Positions 49,726 to 57,978 of a stretch of 60,643 nt of DNA are shown here, piece after piece; the first letter of the stretch is position 1, and the number at the start of each line of letters is the position of its first letter. The stretch covers positions 1 through 60,643 of the forward strand of contig JAQXQU010000081.1 of the NCBI GenBank assembly GCA_029101345.1, written 5' to 3'. Under the pieces are notes generated by a model. That model was not told the DNA's origin. It did not search any database and worked only from the letters and a program-made list of their open reading frames with translations. The position numbers were made by a program, and so were the translations under genes. This stretch comes from Erysipelotrichaceae bacterium (GTDB taxonomy: Bacteria; Bacillota_I; Bacilli_A; Erysipelotrichales; Erysipelotrichaceae).

Positions 49726-50961
49726 ATGAAAAAACTATTACTTGCTCTTATTTCAATGCTTCTTTGCCTTAGCCTTGTAGCATGTTCATCAAATGATGAC
49801 AATGTTACTGATGGCGAAAATGACAAGACAGTCTATAAAGTAGGCATGGTCTGCATTGGTGATGACAACGCTGCTTATGACAGAAACTTCTATATGGCTG
49901 CTGATGAAGCTAAGAAGATCCTGGCTGAAAAAGGCATTGACATTGAATGGTCTTATACTTACAACCATCCAGCTGGTGATCCAGTTACAGATGATTGCAT
50001 TGAACTTGCTGAAGATGGTGCAATTGCTGTTTTCTTAAATTCCTATGGTATGGAACCAGCAATGCTGAAGGTTGCCGCTGACTATCCAAATACTGTTTTT
50101 GCCGCTTTGACAAATGAAGGTTCCAAGTCTGATGATCTGGCTAATACTGTCAATGCTTTCCCATCTATCTATGAAGGTCGCTACCTAGCAGGCATTGTTG
50201 CTGGTGCAAAACTTCAGGATATGATTGATAATGGTGAAATCAGTGAAGATGAAGCAATTCTTGGTTATGTTGGTGCTTACACATATTCAGAAGTTGTTTC
50301 TGGTTATACTGCTTTCTATCTTGGTGCCAAGTCTGTTTGCCCATCAGCTAAAATGCTTGTTCAGTTCATTGGTTCCTGGGGTGATCCAGCAAAGGAAAAT
50401 GATGCTGCTCAGGCATTGATTGACCAGCATGCTGTCATCGTTTCCCAGCATTCAGATTCAACTACTCCTGCTACTTGTGCACAACAGAATGGTGTCTACC
50501 ATGTTGGTTACAATATTTCCATGAGCACACCTGAAATTGCACCTGAGGCTTCTCTGGTTTCTTCAAGAATTGACTGGACCAACTACTTTGTCTATGTCAT
50601 TGAAACAATTGTCAATGGTGGAACTGTAGTTCAGGACTACATGGGCCATGGCTTAAAGGATGGCGATATTGTCCTTACTGAAATCAATGAAAAGCTTGTT
50701 CCAGCAAATACCAAGGATCTGGTCAATGCTGCATATGATGCTATTGTAAGTGGCACGCTTAATGTCTTTGATACTTCTGCATTTACTATTGGCGGCCAGG
50801 AACTCACTACTTCCCTTGTTGATATGAACTGTGATTTCGTTGGTGATGAAGGTTATGATGCTGTCTTTGATGGTTGCTATCACGAATCATATTTCAAGTC
50901 TGCTCCAGCTTTTGCTGAAAGAATTGATGGCATTACCTTGCTAAATGAAGCTTTCGAATAA
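49726..50961 (+). CDS. BMP-family nucleoside-binding lipoprotein
   Basis: A 411-residue basic membrane protein/Med family lipoprotein. Signal peptide with lipobox LVAC (Cys about 20), then the periplasmic-binding fold with KVGMVCIGDDN and the DQHAVIVSQHSDST stretch. In Firmicutes such proteins (BmpA, NupN) bind purine or pyrimidine nucleosides for the NupOPQ-type importer, which follows here. GGAGAGG precedes ATG 49726. The hairpin before the ATPase gene probably lowers expression of downstream genes relative to this abundant receptor. Confidence 0.9.
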   Translation: MKKLLLALISMLLCLSLVACSSNDDNVTDGENDKTVYKVGMVCIGDDNAAYDRNFYMAADEAKKILAEKGIDIEWSYTYNHPAGDPVTDDCIELAEDGAIAVFLNSYGMEPAMLKVAADYPNTVFAALTNEGSKSDDLANTVNAFPSIYEGRYLAGIVAGAKLQDMIDNGEISEDEAILGYVGAYTYSEVVSGYTAFYLGAKSVCPSAKMLVQFIGSWGDPAKENDAAQALIDQHAVIVSQHSDSTTPATCAQQNGVYHVGYNISMSTPEIAPEASLVSSRIDWTNYFVYVIETIVNGGTVVQDYMGHGLKDGDIVLTEINEKLVPANTKDLVNAAYDAIVSGTLNVFDTSAFTIGGQELTTSLVDMNCDFVGDEGYDAVFDGCYHESYFKSAPAFAERIDGITLLNEAFE

Positions 50962-50984
50962 TCAATAATCAAAATCTAACATAA

Positions 50985-51012
50985 GCAAAAGAGGACATTA
51001 GTCCTCTTTTGC
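50985..51012 (+). terminator. Intra-operon hairpin between receptor and ATPase genes
   Basis: GCAAAAGAGGAC/GTCCTCTTTTGC, 12-bp stem with an ATTA loop. The T-run is inside the stem, so partial termination or mRNA stabilisation of the receptor gene is likely. Confidence 0.75.
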
Positions 51013-51034
51013 CCGTCATCTAGAAAGGGAGAAT

Positions 51035-52567
51035 ATGGAAACTGTTCATGCTGTTGAGTTTAGAGGCATTACCAAACGCTTTGGTGATGTTATAGCTAAC
51101 AACAATGTAAATCTATATCTTGATCGTGGGGTTGTCATGTCGCTTTTGGGTGAAAATGGCTCAGGCAAGACAACATTGATGAATATGCTCTCAGGCATTT
51201 ATTATCCTGATGAAGGGCAGATTCTCATTGATGGCAAACCAGTCACTATCAGATCACCTAAGGATGCCTATTCCTATGGCATTGGCATGATACATCAGCA
51301 TTTTAAGCTTGTTGAAGTCTTTACTGCTGCTGAGAATATTGTTTTAGGTCTTGAAACTGAAGGAAGACTTGATCGCAAGCAAATCAATCGCAAAGTAAGT
51401 GAGATTGCGTCAAAATATGGTTTTGACATTGATCCAGCCAAAAAAATCCATGACATGTCGGTATCTGAGAAGCAGACTGTTGAGATTATCAAGGTCTTAT
51501 ATCGGGGTGCTGATATTCTGATTCTAGATGAACCTACAGCTGTTCTGACACCACAGGAAACCGCCAAGCTCTTTGATGTCATCAGGGCGATGAAAGCTGA
51601 TGGCAAAGCCATCATCATCATTACCCACAAGCTCAATGAAGTCAAAGAGATTTCTGATGTTGTTGCTATTATGCGCAAAGGTGAACATATTGCTACTGCC
51701 CATACAAATAGTGTTAGTGAAACTGACATGACTGAAATGATGGTCGGCCGCAAGGTTGAACTTAGCATCAGAAGAGAAGAACCGGTCAATATCAAGCCAC
51801 GTCTGACTGTCGCTAATCTGACATGTCGAAATTCCGAGGGTATCAAGAAGCTGAGCAATGTCGGTTTTGTTGCTTATGGAGGCGAAATACTAGGTGTAGC
51901 TGGCATTGCCGGTTCGGGCCAAAAAGAACTGCTTGAAGCCATTGCCGGCTTAAGAAGAATTGAGAGTGGATCAATTATCTATTCACCAGAAGGCAGAACT
52001 ACGATGGATCTTGTTGGCATGTCACCAACTGATATCAAGGATGCCGGTGTTGCTTTGGCCTTTGTGCCAGAAGATCGATTGGGCATGGGCTTGGTTGGTT
52101 CCATGGGCATGACAGATAATATGCTATTGAGGAATTGGAATGCCAAGAAGGGCCTTGTCATTGATAAATCTGAATCGAAAAAGATGGCTGAATCCATCTT
52201 TACGGAACTTGAAGTTGTGGCACCATCAATAGACTATCCAGTCAGAAAACTATCTGGTGGCAATGTGCAAAAAGTATTGGTTGGCAGAGAAATAGCATCT
52301 TCACCATCGGTCTTCATGTCAGCTTATGCTGTAAGAGGTCTTGATATTAATACATCCTATATCATCTATGAATTGATGGCCAAGCAAAAAGATCGTGGCT
52401 GTGCTGTCATTTATGTTGGCGAAGATCTTGATGTTCTTCTGTCTTTATGCGATCGCATAATGGTTTTGTGCGATGGCAAGGTGAATGCTATTGTTGATGC
52501 CAGAGTTACTACAAAGGAAGAGATTGGCTTATTGATGACCAGTCATGATAAGAAGGAGAGTCAATAA
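51035..52567 (+). CDS. Nucleoside ABC transporter, duplicated ATPase subunit
   Basis: A 510-residue protein of two fused ABC domains. The first has Walker A GENGSGKTT (about 38-46), signature VSEKQTVEI and Walker B ILILDEPTAVL. The second has GIAGSGQKEL, signature LSGGNVQK, and a Walker B region lacking the acidic pair (VFMSAYAVRGLDI), usual for the second half of this BMP-type family. Order receptor-ATPase-permease-permease matches NupNOPQ. It overlaps the next gene by one base. Confidence 0.92.
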   Translation: METVHAVEFRGITKRFGDVIANNNVNLYLDRGVVMSLLGENGSGKTTLMNMLSGIYYPDEGQILIDGKPVTIRSPKDAYSYGIGMIHQHFKLVEVFTAAENIVLGLETEGRLDRKQINRKVSEIASKYGFDIDPAKKIHDMSVSEKQTVEIIKVLYRGADILILDEPTAVLTPQETAKLFDVIRAMKADGKAIIIITHKLNEVKEISDVVAIMRKGEHIATAHTNSVSETDMTEMMVGRKVELSIRREEPVNIKPRLTVANLTCRNSEGIKKLSNVGFVAYGGEILGVAGIAGSGQKELLEAIAGLRRIESGSIIYSPEGRTTMDLVGMSPTDIKDAGVALAFVPEDRLGMGLVGSMGMTDNMLLRNWNAKKGLVIDKSESKKMAESIFTELEVVAPSIDYPVRKLSGGNVQKVLVGREIASSPSVFMSAYAVRGLDINTSYIIYELMAKQKDRGCAVIYVGEDLDVLLSLCDRIMVLCDGKVNAIVDARVTTKEEIGLLMTSHDKKESQ

Positions 52568-53640
52568 TGGAAAAGAAACCTTTTGTCAGAATTGCCAAAC
52601 GTGAAAATGCCTCCTATCTGAGTGCGTGGCTGATTCGCCTGCTAGCATTCGTTTTGGCTCTTATTCTTGGTGGCATTGTCTTCATGTGTGCCGGCGCTAA
52701 TCCAATTTCCGCCTATAAGACTATTATAGAAGGTTCCTTAGGCAAAGCTCATCGGATCAGGCAGACTGTCAAGGTAGCTATTCCGCTTCTTGGAACTGCT
52801 GTTGCCTTAGCGCCTTGCTTTCGAATGAAATACTGGAACTGTGGTGCCGAAGGTCAGATTACAATGGGTGCGGTTGGTGCCTCATTCTTTGCTATCTATT
52901 TTGGTGCCAAATGGCCATCTGTTTTGCTTTTGCCAATCATGGGTTTGGCGGGAATTGTCTTTGGGGCTTTATGGAGTCTCTTGCCTGCGATATTCAAGGC
53001 AAGGTGGGGTACAAATGAGACCTTATTTACCCTGATGCTTAACTATATTGCCATTGGTATTGTGGCTTGGCTGCAAGGCGGTCCTTGGGAAGGCATGCCT
53101 GGTTCTCAGATTATTCCTACATTTAAGGAAAGCGCAGTTCTTCCAAGTGTCCTTGGTGTTCATTGCGGATGGATTATGGTTCTGATCCTGATGTTTTTCA
53201 TGTATTTCTATCTGAATTTCACCAAGCATGGCTATGAAGTTGCTGTTCTTGGTGAATCGGAAAATACTGCTCGTTATGCTGGTATGAAAGTTCGAACCAT
53301 TATTCTGAGAACTGCTTTATTGTCTGGTGCTATCTCTGGCCTAGTTGGTTTTATGGTCTGTTCAGGTACTGATCAGACCTTGTTCGCCAATGTTGCTAAT
53401 GGTGTTGGCTTTACAGCTATCACCATCGCCTGGCTTTCACAGCTTAATCCATTTGCCATGCTGATAATATCAATGATGCTGGCAATCTTGTCCAAAGGCT
53501 CATCAGCTTTGCAATCATCCTTATCTGTACCTGCATCTGTTTCCGGTATCATGACAGGCATTCTTCTGATGACGCTGCTAGGTTGCGAGTTCTTCATCAA
53601 TTATCGTTTGATCTTCAATTTTAAAAAGGAGGTCTTATAA
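52567..53640 (+). CDS. Nucleoside ABC transporter permease 1 (NupP-like)
   Basis: A 357-residue BPD_transp_2 family permease with about ten hydrophobic helices. The signature stretch NCGAEGQITMGAVGA near residue 95 and the ATPase-contacting loop LGESENTARYAGM (about 230) are typical. Overlaps its neighbours by one base on both sides. Confidence 0.92.
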   Translation: MEKKPFVRIAKRENASYLSAWLIRLLAFVLALILGGIVFMCAGANPISAYKTIIEGSLGKAHRIRQTVKVAIPLLGTAVALAPCFRMKYWNCGAEGQITMGAVGASFFAIYFGAKWPSVLLLPIMGLAGIVFGALWSLLPAIFKARWGTNETLFTLMLNYIAIGIVAWLQGGPWEGMPGSQIIPTFKESAVLPSVLGVHCGWIMVLILMFFMYFYLNFTKHGYEVAVLGESENTARYAGMKVRTIILRTALLSGAISGLVGFMVCSGTDQTLFANVANGVGFTAITIAWLSQLNPFAMLIISMMLAILSKGSSALQSSLSVPASVSGIMTGILLMTLLGCEFFINYRLIFNFKKEVL

Positions 53641-54626
53641 TGGGTTTCAATTTCATTGGTCTTATCAAGGCTGCTGTAGCAAATGGCACTCCGCTTTTGT
53701 TTGGCACTTCTGGTGAAATACTTACTCAGAAATCAGGAAATATGAATCTGGGTGTTGAAGGCCTGATGTATATGGGCGGTGCCTTTGGACTATGTGGTGC
53801 CTATGTCTATTCACAAATTGCTGGGGATAGTGCTTCCGGTGCTATTGCAATTATCATCTCCATCATTTCAGCCTTTGCTTCAGGGGCATTAGGTGCTCTG
53901 CTCTTCTCTTTTCTGACCGTTTCCTTAAGAGCCAATCAGAATGTATCTGGTCTTGCATTAACCATCTTTGGTACAGGTGTTGGCCAATTTGTTGGTGAAT
54001 TGATGAGAGTCAAGGTGGGTGGCTATGTTTCGGTTCCTAATGCCTTAAAGAATGCGTTTGTTGGACCGGTCTTCCCCGAGCTTTTCCGTAACATTCCTAT
54101 TCTTGGTGAACTGCTGTTCTCATATTGCATCTTTGTCTATTTAGGCATTTTCATTGTCATTTGCATGTGGTATTTCCTCAATAAGACCAAGAAGGGCCTC
54201 TATTTAAGAGCAGTAGGAGAGAATCCATCAACTGCTGATGCTGCTGGCATCTCTGTTACCAAATACCGTTATTTGGCAACCTGCATTGGTGGCGGCATTT
54301 CTGCTATTGGTGGCATGATCTATATCATGACGATCTCTGGCTGTGTTTGGAATCATACAGCCTTATCTGGTGAAGGCTGGATAGCTGTTGCCCTTGTCAT
54401 CTTCTGTTTCTGGAAGCCACTTAATTCCCTTTGGGGTTCTTTGCTATTTGGCGTGCTGCTGGTCTTGTATCTGCGCTTGCCATTGCCATTTATCCCAACC
54501 CAGATCTATAAGATCGTTCCATATATCGCTACTGTTCTGGTTCTGATCTTTGTTTCCATGAAACAGAAGAAAGACAATCAGCCACCAGCAGGCTTAGGAT
54601 TAAACTATTTCCGGGAAGAAAGATAA
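53640..54626 (+). CDS. Nucleoside ABC transporter permease 2 (NupQ-like)
   Basis: A 328-residue BPD_transp_2 permease. It opens with a helix followed by GTSGEILTQKSGNMNLGVEG, the usual start of the second permease, and has the coupling loop VGENPSTADAAGISV (about 195). GGAGG lies at the end of the first permease gene. pheA follows after 2 nt. Confidence 0.92.
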   Translation: MGFNFIGLIKAAVANGTPLLFGTSGEILTQKSGNMNLGVEGLMYMGGAFGLCGAYVYSQIAGDSASGAIAIIISIISAFASGALGALLFSFLTVSLRANQNVSGLALTIFGTGVGQFVGELMRVKVGGYVSVPNALKNAFVGPVFPELFRNIPILGELLFSYCIFVYLGIFIVICMWYFLNKTKKGLYLRAVGENPSTADAAGISVTKYRYLATCIGGGISAIGGMIYIMTISGCVWNHTALSGEGWIAVALVIFCFWKPLNSLWGSLLFGVLLVLYLRLPLPFIPTQIYKIVPYIATVLVLIFVSMKQKKDNQPPAGLGLNYFREER

Positions 54627-54628
54627 AT

Positions 54629-55702
54629 ATGAATAAGCTATTGGTTGCTAGAAATGAAATCGACGCCATTGATAAGGAACTTGCTAATCTTTATGAAAAG
54701 CGTATGCAAGCAGTTGTCAAGGTAGCACAGTACAAGAAGGAAAATGGCATGCCGATCTTTGATGAAAGCAGAGAAAAGGCTGTTATCGAAAAGAATACTG
54801 CTTATCTTTCTGATGATAGTCTCAAATCAGGCTATGTCAAAGTCTTAAACAAGCTGATGGAAGTCTCCAAGGACTACCAGCGCCAGGCAATATACGGAAA
54901 TTCCATTGGCTATCAAGGAATACTTGGGGCCTTCTCTCACATTGCTGCCAAAAGGCTTTTCCCTGATAGCAATCTTCTTTCATATTCTTCCTTTCGCCAT
55001 GTAGTTGATGCAATTGAAGAAGGCACTATTAATGCTGGCATTCTGCCTTTTGAAAATTCCTCAGCTGGTGAAGTAGGTGATGTCATGAATCTTTTATTCA
55101 AGCATCCTGATCTTTATATTGAAGCGTACTATGATTTGAAGGTTGAACAGAATCTGCTTGGCATCAAAGGAGCCAAAAGAGAAGATATTAAAAAGGTCTA
55201 TTCCCATCAGCAGGCTCTTGATCAAGCAAGCAATTATCTAAGACATCGGGGTTATGAGCTCATTTCCTATCCCAATACAGCCCTAGCTGCCAGCTTTGTT
55301 TCCGAAAAAGGTGATTTTGACAAGGCGGCAATAGCTTCTAAGGAAACTGCTGAAATTTATGGTCTGGATATTCTTGAAGATAACATTCAAAATATCGATT
55401 CCAATTATACGCGTTTTGTAATTGTCTCTAAGAAGCCTCATAACACTGGTGAAAAGACAGGCATCTTCTTTACTGTCAAGAATGAAGCCGGTTGTTTGGC
55501 TGAGATTATCAATATTATTTCTGCTTCAGGTTTTAATATGTCATCGCTTATCTCGCATGCGATGCCAGAACTTCCTTGGGAGTACTACTTCTTTGTTCAG
55601 CTTGATTGTTCATCTGATACTGATGATTATCGTCAGATGGCTCAAGAGCTCATAAAGCATTGTCAATCCTATCGTTGCATTGGTTCTTATTCCAAAATCT
55701 GA
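54629..55702 (+). CDS. pheA: Bifunctional chorismate mutase/prephenate dehydratase
   Basis: A 357-residue enzyme making phenylpyruvate from chorismate. The AroQ-type mutase (1-85) has RNEIDAIDKEL and the KENGMPIFDESRE helix. The dehydratase (about 90-270) has GILGAFSHIAAK, ILPFENSSAGEV and the catalytic NYTRFVIV. An ACT domain (about 275-355) follows, but its effector motif, normally GAL...ESRP, reads GCL...SHAMP here. It is the last gene of the nucleoside transporter transcript and lies directly before the aro promoter. Regulation by Phe may therefore differ from the norm. Confidence 0.93.
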   Translation: MNKLLVARNEIDAIDKELANLYEKRMQAVVKVAQYKKENGMPIFDESREKAVIEKNTAYLSDDSLKSGYVKVLNKLMEVSKDYQRQAIYGNSIGYQGILGAFSHIAAKRLFPDSNLLSYSSFRHVVDAIEEGTINAGILPFENSSAGEVGDVMNLLFKHPDLYIEAYYDLKVEQNLLGIKGAKREDIKKVYSHQQALDQASNYLRHRGYELISYPNTALAASFVSEKGDFDKAAIASKETAEIYGLDILEDNIQNIDSNYTRFVIVSKKPHNTGEKTGIFFTVKNEAGCLAEIINIISASGFNMSSLISHAMPELPWEYYFFVQLDCSSDTDDYRQMAQELIKHCQSYRCIGSYSKI

Positions 55703-55705
55703 TAT

Positions 55706-55734
55706 TGAAATGAAACAGCAAAAAGAATACAATG
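55706..55734 (+). promoter_or_regulatory. Promoter of the shikimate operon
   Basis: TTGAAA (55706-55711), 17-nt spacer, TACAAT (55729-55734). The start codon of the leader peptide (55741) is 6 nt after the -10 box, so the transcript should begin with that ATG. Confidence 0.75.
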
Positions 55735-55740
55735 TAAATA

Positions 55741-55800
55741 ATGAAAACAAAAATGTATTATTTTACAGTCTCTTATTATTATTCTTTCAATCATGATTGA
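55741..55800 (+). CDS. Tyr/Phe-rich attenuator leader peptide (19 residues)
   Basis: Codons from ATG 55741 to TGA 55798-55800 encode a 19-residue peptide with Tyr-Tyr-Phe at positions 6-8, Tyr-Tyr-Tyr at 12-14 and Phe at 16: seven aromatic residues of 19. Codons 9-10 are ACA GTC, which is RNA segment 1 of the attenuator that follows. It lies between a good promoter and a terminator in front of aroB. The arrangement matches ribosome-mediated attenuation known for pheA and other amino-acid operons. Translation would be leaderless. Confidence 0.8.
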   Translation: MKTKMYYFTVSYYYSFNHD

Positions 55801-55862
55801 AAATATTTTGACTGTTACAATGACATTTGCTTATTATGACAGTCTAAGGACTGTCATTTTTT
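55765..55862 (+). promoter_or_regulatory. Ribosome-mediated attenuator of the aro operon
   Basis: Segment 1 ACAGTC (55765-55770, inside the leader peptide), segment 2 GACTGT (55811-55816), segment 3 ACAGTC (55840-55845) and segment 4 GACTGT (55850-55855). The 3:4 pairing, extended to ATGACAGTC/GACTGTCAT with a TAAG loop and T-tail, is the terminator (55837-55862). The 1:2 and 2:3 pairings are mutually exclusive alternatives. A ribosome stalled on the Tyr/Phe codons would cover segment 1 and free segment 2 to pair with 3. Confidence 0.78.
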
Positions 55863-55874
55863 ACTGGAGGGCAT

Positions 55875-56873
55875 ATGAAAGTATTGCATGCTGATTTTGG
55901 AACTGATTCCTATGACATTTTCCTTGAACGAGGTTGCTTGCAAAAGGCAGGTGAGTATCTGAACCTTGATCGTAAGGTATTGGTTATTACAGATTCTGGT
56001 GTTCCTTCCGTCTATGCCAAAACGATCAGATCATTCTGCAAGGAAGGCTATATTTCAACTATCCCGGCTGGTGAGAAGTCCAAGAATTTTGAACAGTATT
56101 CCCATCTTTTGCATGACCTGGTTCGTTATGGCTTTTCAAGAAAGGATTGCATAGTTGCCTGCGGAGGTGGGGTTGTTGGTGATTTGGCTGGTTTTGTTGC
56201 TTCGACATATATGCGTGGCATTGACTTTTATAATGTTCCAACCACAACAATTGCCCAGACTGATTCTTCCATTGGCGGGAAATGTGCTATTGATTTTGAT
56301 GGCTATAAGAATATCATCGGTTCCTTCTATCAGCCAAAAGCTGTCCTTGTTGATATGGATACTTTCATGACCCAGTCAAGAAGAGCATTGGTTTCTGGTC
56401 TTGCGGAAGCGATTAAGACAGGATTGATTGGTGATCGTGAACTCTTCGAAATCTTTGAAAGGGGAGAAGCCTTTGACAAAATAGATGAAGTTGTCTATCG
56501 TTCATTGAAATTCAAACGTGATGTTATTGTGGAAGATCCCAAGGAAAAAGGCATCAGAGCAATTTTGAATTTTGGTCATACAATCGGTCATGCCATTGAA
56601 GCAGCAGCGGATTTTAAACTTTATCATGGTGAATGCGTAGGTATTGGCATGGTAAAGATTACTGACGATGAAGCTTTGAAAAATCGGATAATAAATGTAT
56701 TGAAGATGTATGATTTGCCAACAGATTTTGATTATGATAAGAGTAAGGCAATGGATGCCCTTAAACACGATAAGAAGGGCCAGGCTAAGAATACGAAGAT
56801 CATCAAAGTCAATGAAGTTGGAAAGGCGGAGATTGAAATAGTCAAGACAGAGAGTCTTAGACAGTATCTCTAG
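55875..56873 (+). CDS. aroB: 3-dehydroquinate synthase
   Basis: A 332-residue NAD- and metal-dependent enzyme converting DAHP to 3-dehydroquinate. The nucleotide-binding GGGVVGDLAGF (about 97-107), VPTTTIAQTDSSIGGK (about 118-133) and metal-ligand region NFGHTIGHAIE (about 232-242) are conserved. It is slightly shorter than the usual 350-360. GGAGG 4 nt before the ATG follows directly after the attenuator. First gene of the aro operon. Confidence 0.95.
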   Translation: MKVLHADFGTDSYDIFLERGCLQKAGEYLNLDRKVLVITDSGVPSVYAKTIRSFCKEGYISTIPAGEKSKNFEQYSHLLHDLVRYGFSRKDCIVACGGGVVGDLAGFVASTYMRGIDFYNVPTTTIAQTDSSIGGKCAIDFDGYKNIIGSFYQPKAVLVDMDTFMTQSRRALVSGLAEAIKTGLIGDRELFEIFERGEAFDKIDEVVYRSLKFKRDVIVEDPKEKGIRAILNFGHTIGHAIEAAADFKLYHGECVGIGMVKITDDEALKNRIINVLKMYDLPTDFDYDKSKAMDALKHDKKGQAKNTKIIKVNEVGKAEIEIVKTESLRQYL

Positions 56874-56882
56874 GGTGAATGG

Positions 56883-57977
56883 ATGAAAAATACAATTGGC
56901 GACAGTTTTGCAATTACAATCTTTGGCGAATCACATGGTGAATACATCGGCTGTGTCATTGATGGACTTGCAGCCGGCATCAAGCTTGACCTTGCAAAAA
57001 TCAATCATGATCTAACACTCAGAAGACCTGCTGGCGTCATTTCCACTTCCAGAATCGAAAATGATGATTTCAAGATCATTTCTGGCTATTTCAATGGCTA
57101 TACGACCGGTTCAGCTCTGACTATTATCATTCCCAATGCCAATACAAGATCCAAGGATTATGAATCATTGAAATATCTGCCTCGTCCATCCCATGCTGAT
57201 TATGCCGCTAATATGAAATATCATGGCTATCAGGATTATCGTGGTGGTGGCCATTTCTCTGGACGCTTAACAGCGGCTTTGGTTATTGCAGGTTCAATTG
57301 CCAAGCAGATTCTTGAAAATCACAATATTCTGGTTGGATCACATATCCAAAGGTTAGCTGGCATTGATGATGAACTTTTTGCCAATAATCCTATTGAACA
57401 GATAAAAGCCATGAATGATAAGCTTTTTGCGGTTCTTGATAATAACAAGGGTGACTTGATGGTTGAAGCAATAAAGAATGCGGCAGCTAATAAGGATTCT
57501 GTCGGCGGGATTATTGAAACAGCTGTTGTTGGCATGCCAGAAGGCATTGGCGAACCATGGTTTGATACAGTTGAAGGCATCTTGGGGAAGATGATCTTCT
57601 CAGTACCGGCTGTCAAAGGCATTGAATTTGGAGCTGGTTTCAAGATGTCGGATCTTAAAGGATCAGAGGCCAATGATCCTTTTGCCTATGAACACGAAAA
57701 AGTCATTACTTTGAGCAATAATTCTGGTGGCATCAATGGTGGTATTACCAATGGCATGCCAATAATCATCCATACTGCAATCAAGCCAACGGCTTCCATC
57801 GCCAAGCCTCAGAAGACAGTGAATCTTATAAAGAAGGAAAATGCCATTCTTGAAATATCTGGACGTCATGATCCGGCTATTGTCCATCGGGCAAGAATTG
57901 TCATTGATTCAGTAGTAGCTATTGGCCTTGTTGATATATGTTCCATGCATTATGGTACTGATTGGCAAAGGGGTTAG
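56883..57977 (+). CDS. aroC: Chorismate synthase
   Basis: A 364-residue FMN-dependent enzyme eliminating phosphate from EPSP to give chorismate. GESHGEYIGCVIDG near residues 13-26, RPSHADYAANMKY near 100-112 and the RGGGHFSGR signature (about 119-127) are intact, as is the C-terminal GRHDPAIVHRA. Length is typical. The next gene starts one base after the stop. EPSP synthase (aroA), which makes its substrate, is not in the window. Confidence 0.96.
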   Translation: MKNTIGDSFAITIFGESHGEYIGCVIDGLAAGIKLDLAKINHDLTLRRPAGVISTSRIENDDFKIISGYFNGYTTGSALTIIIPNANTRSKDYESLKYLPRPSHADYAANMKYHGYQDYRGGGHFSGRLTAALVIAGSIAKQILENHNILVGSHIQRLAGIDDELFANNPIEQIKAMNDKLFAVLDNNKGDLMVEAIKNAAANKDSVGGIIETAVVGMPEGIGEPWFDTVEGILGKMIFSVPAVKGIEFGAGFKMSDLKGSEANDPFAYEHEKVITLSNNSGGINGGITNGMPIIIHTAIKPTASIAKPQKTVNLIKKENAILEISGRHDPAIVHRARIVIDSVVAIGLVDICSMHYGTDWQRG

Positions 57978-57978
57978 G

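Noticed and set aside
51035-52567. Broken second ATPase half in the nucleoside ABC protein
   Set aside because: The missing acidic Walker B pair in the second half is normal for this BMP-associated ATPase family.
55741-55874. T-box leader before aroB
   Set aside because: No AGGGTGGNACCGCG-type motif or specifier-loop layout; the leader peptide and four segments explain the region better.
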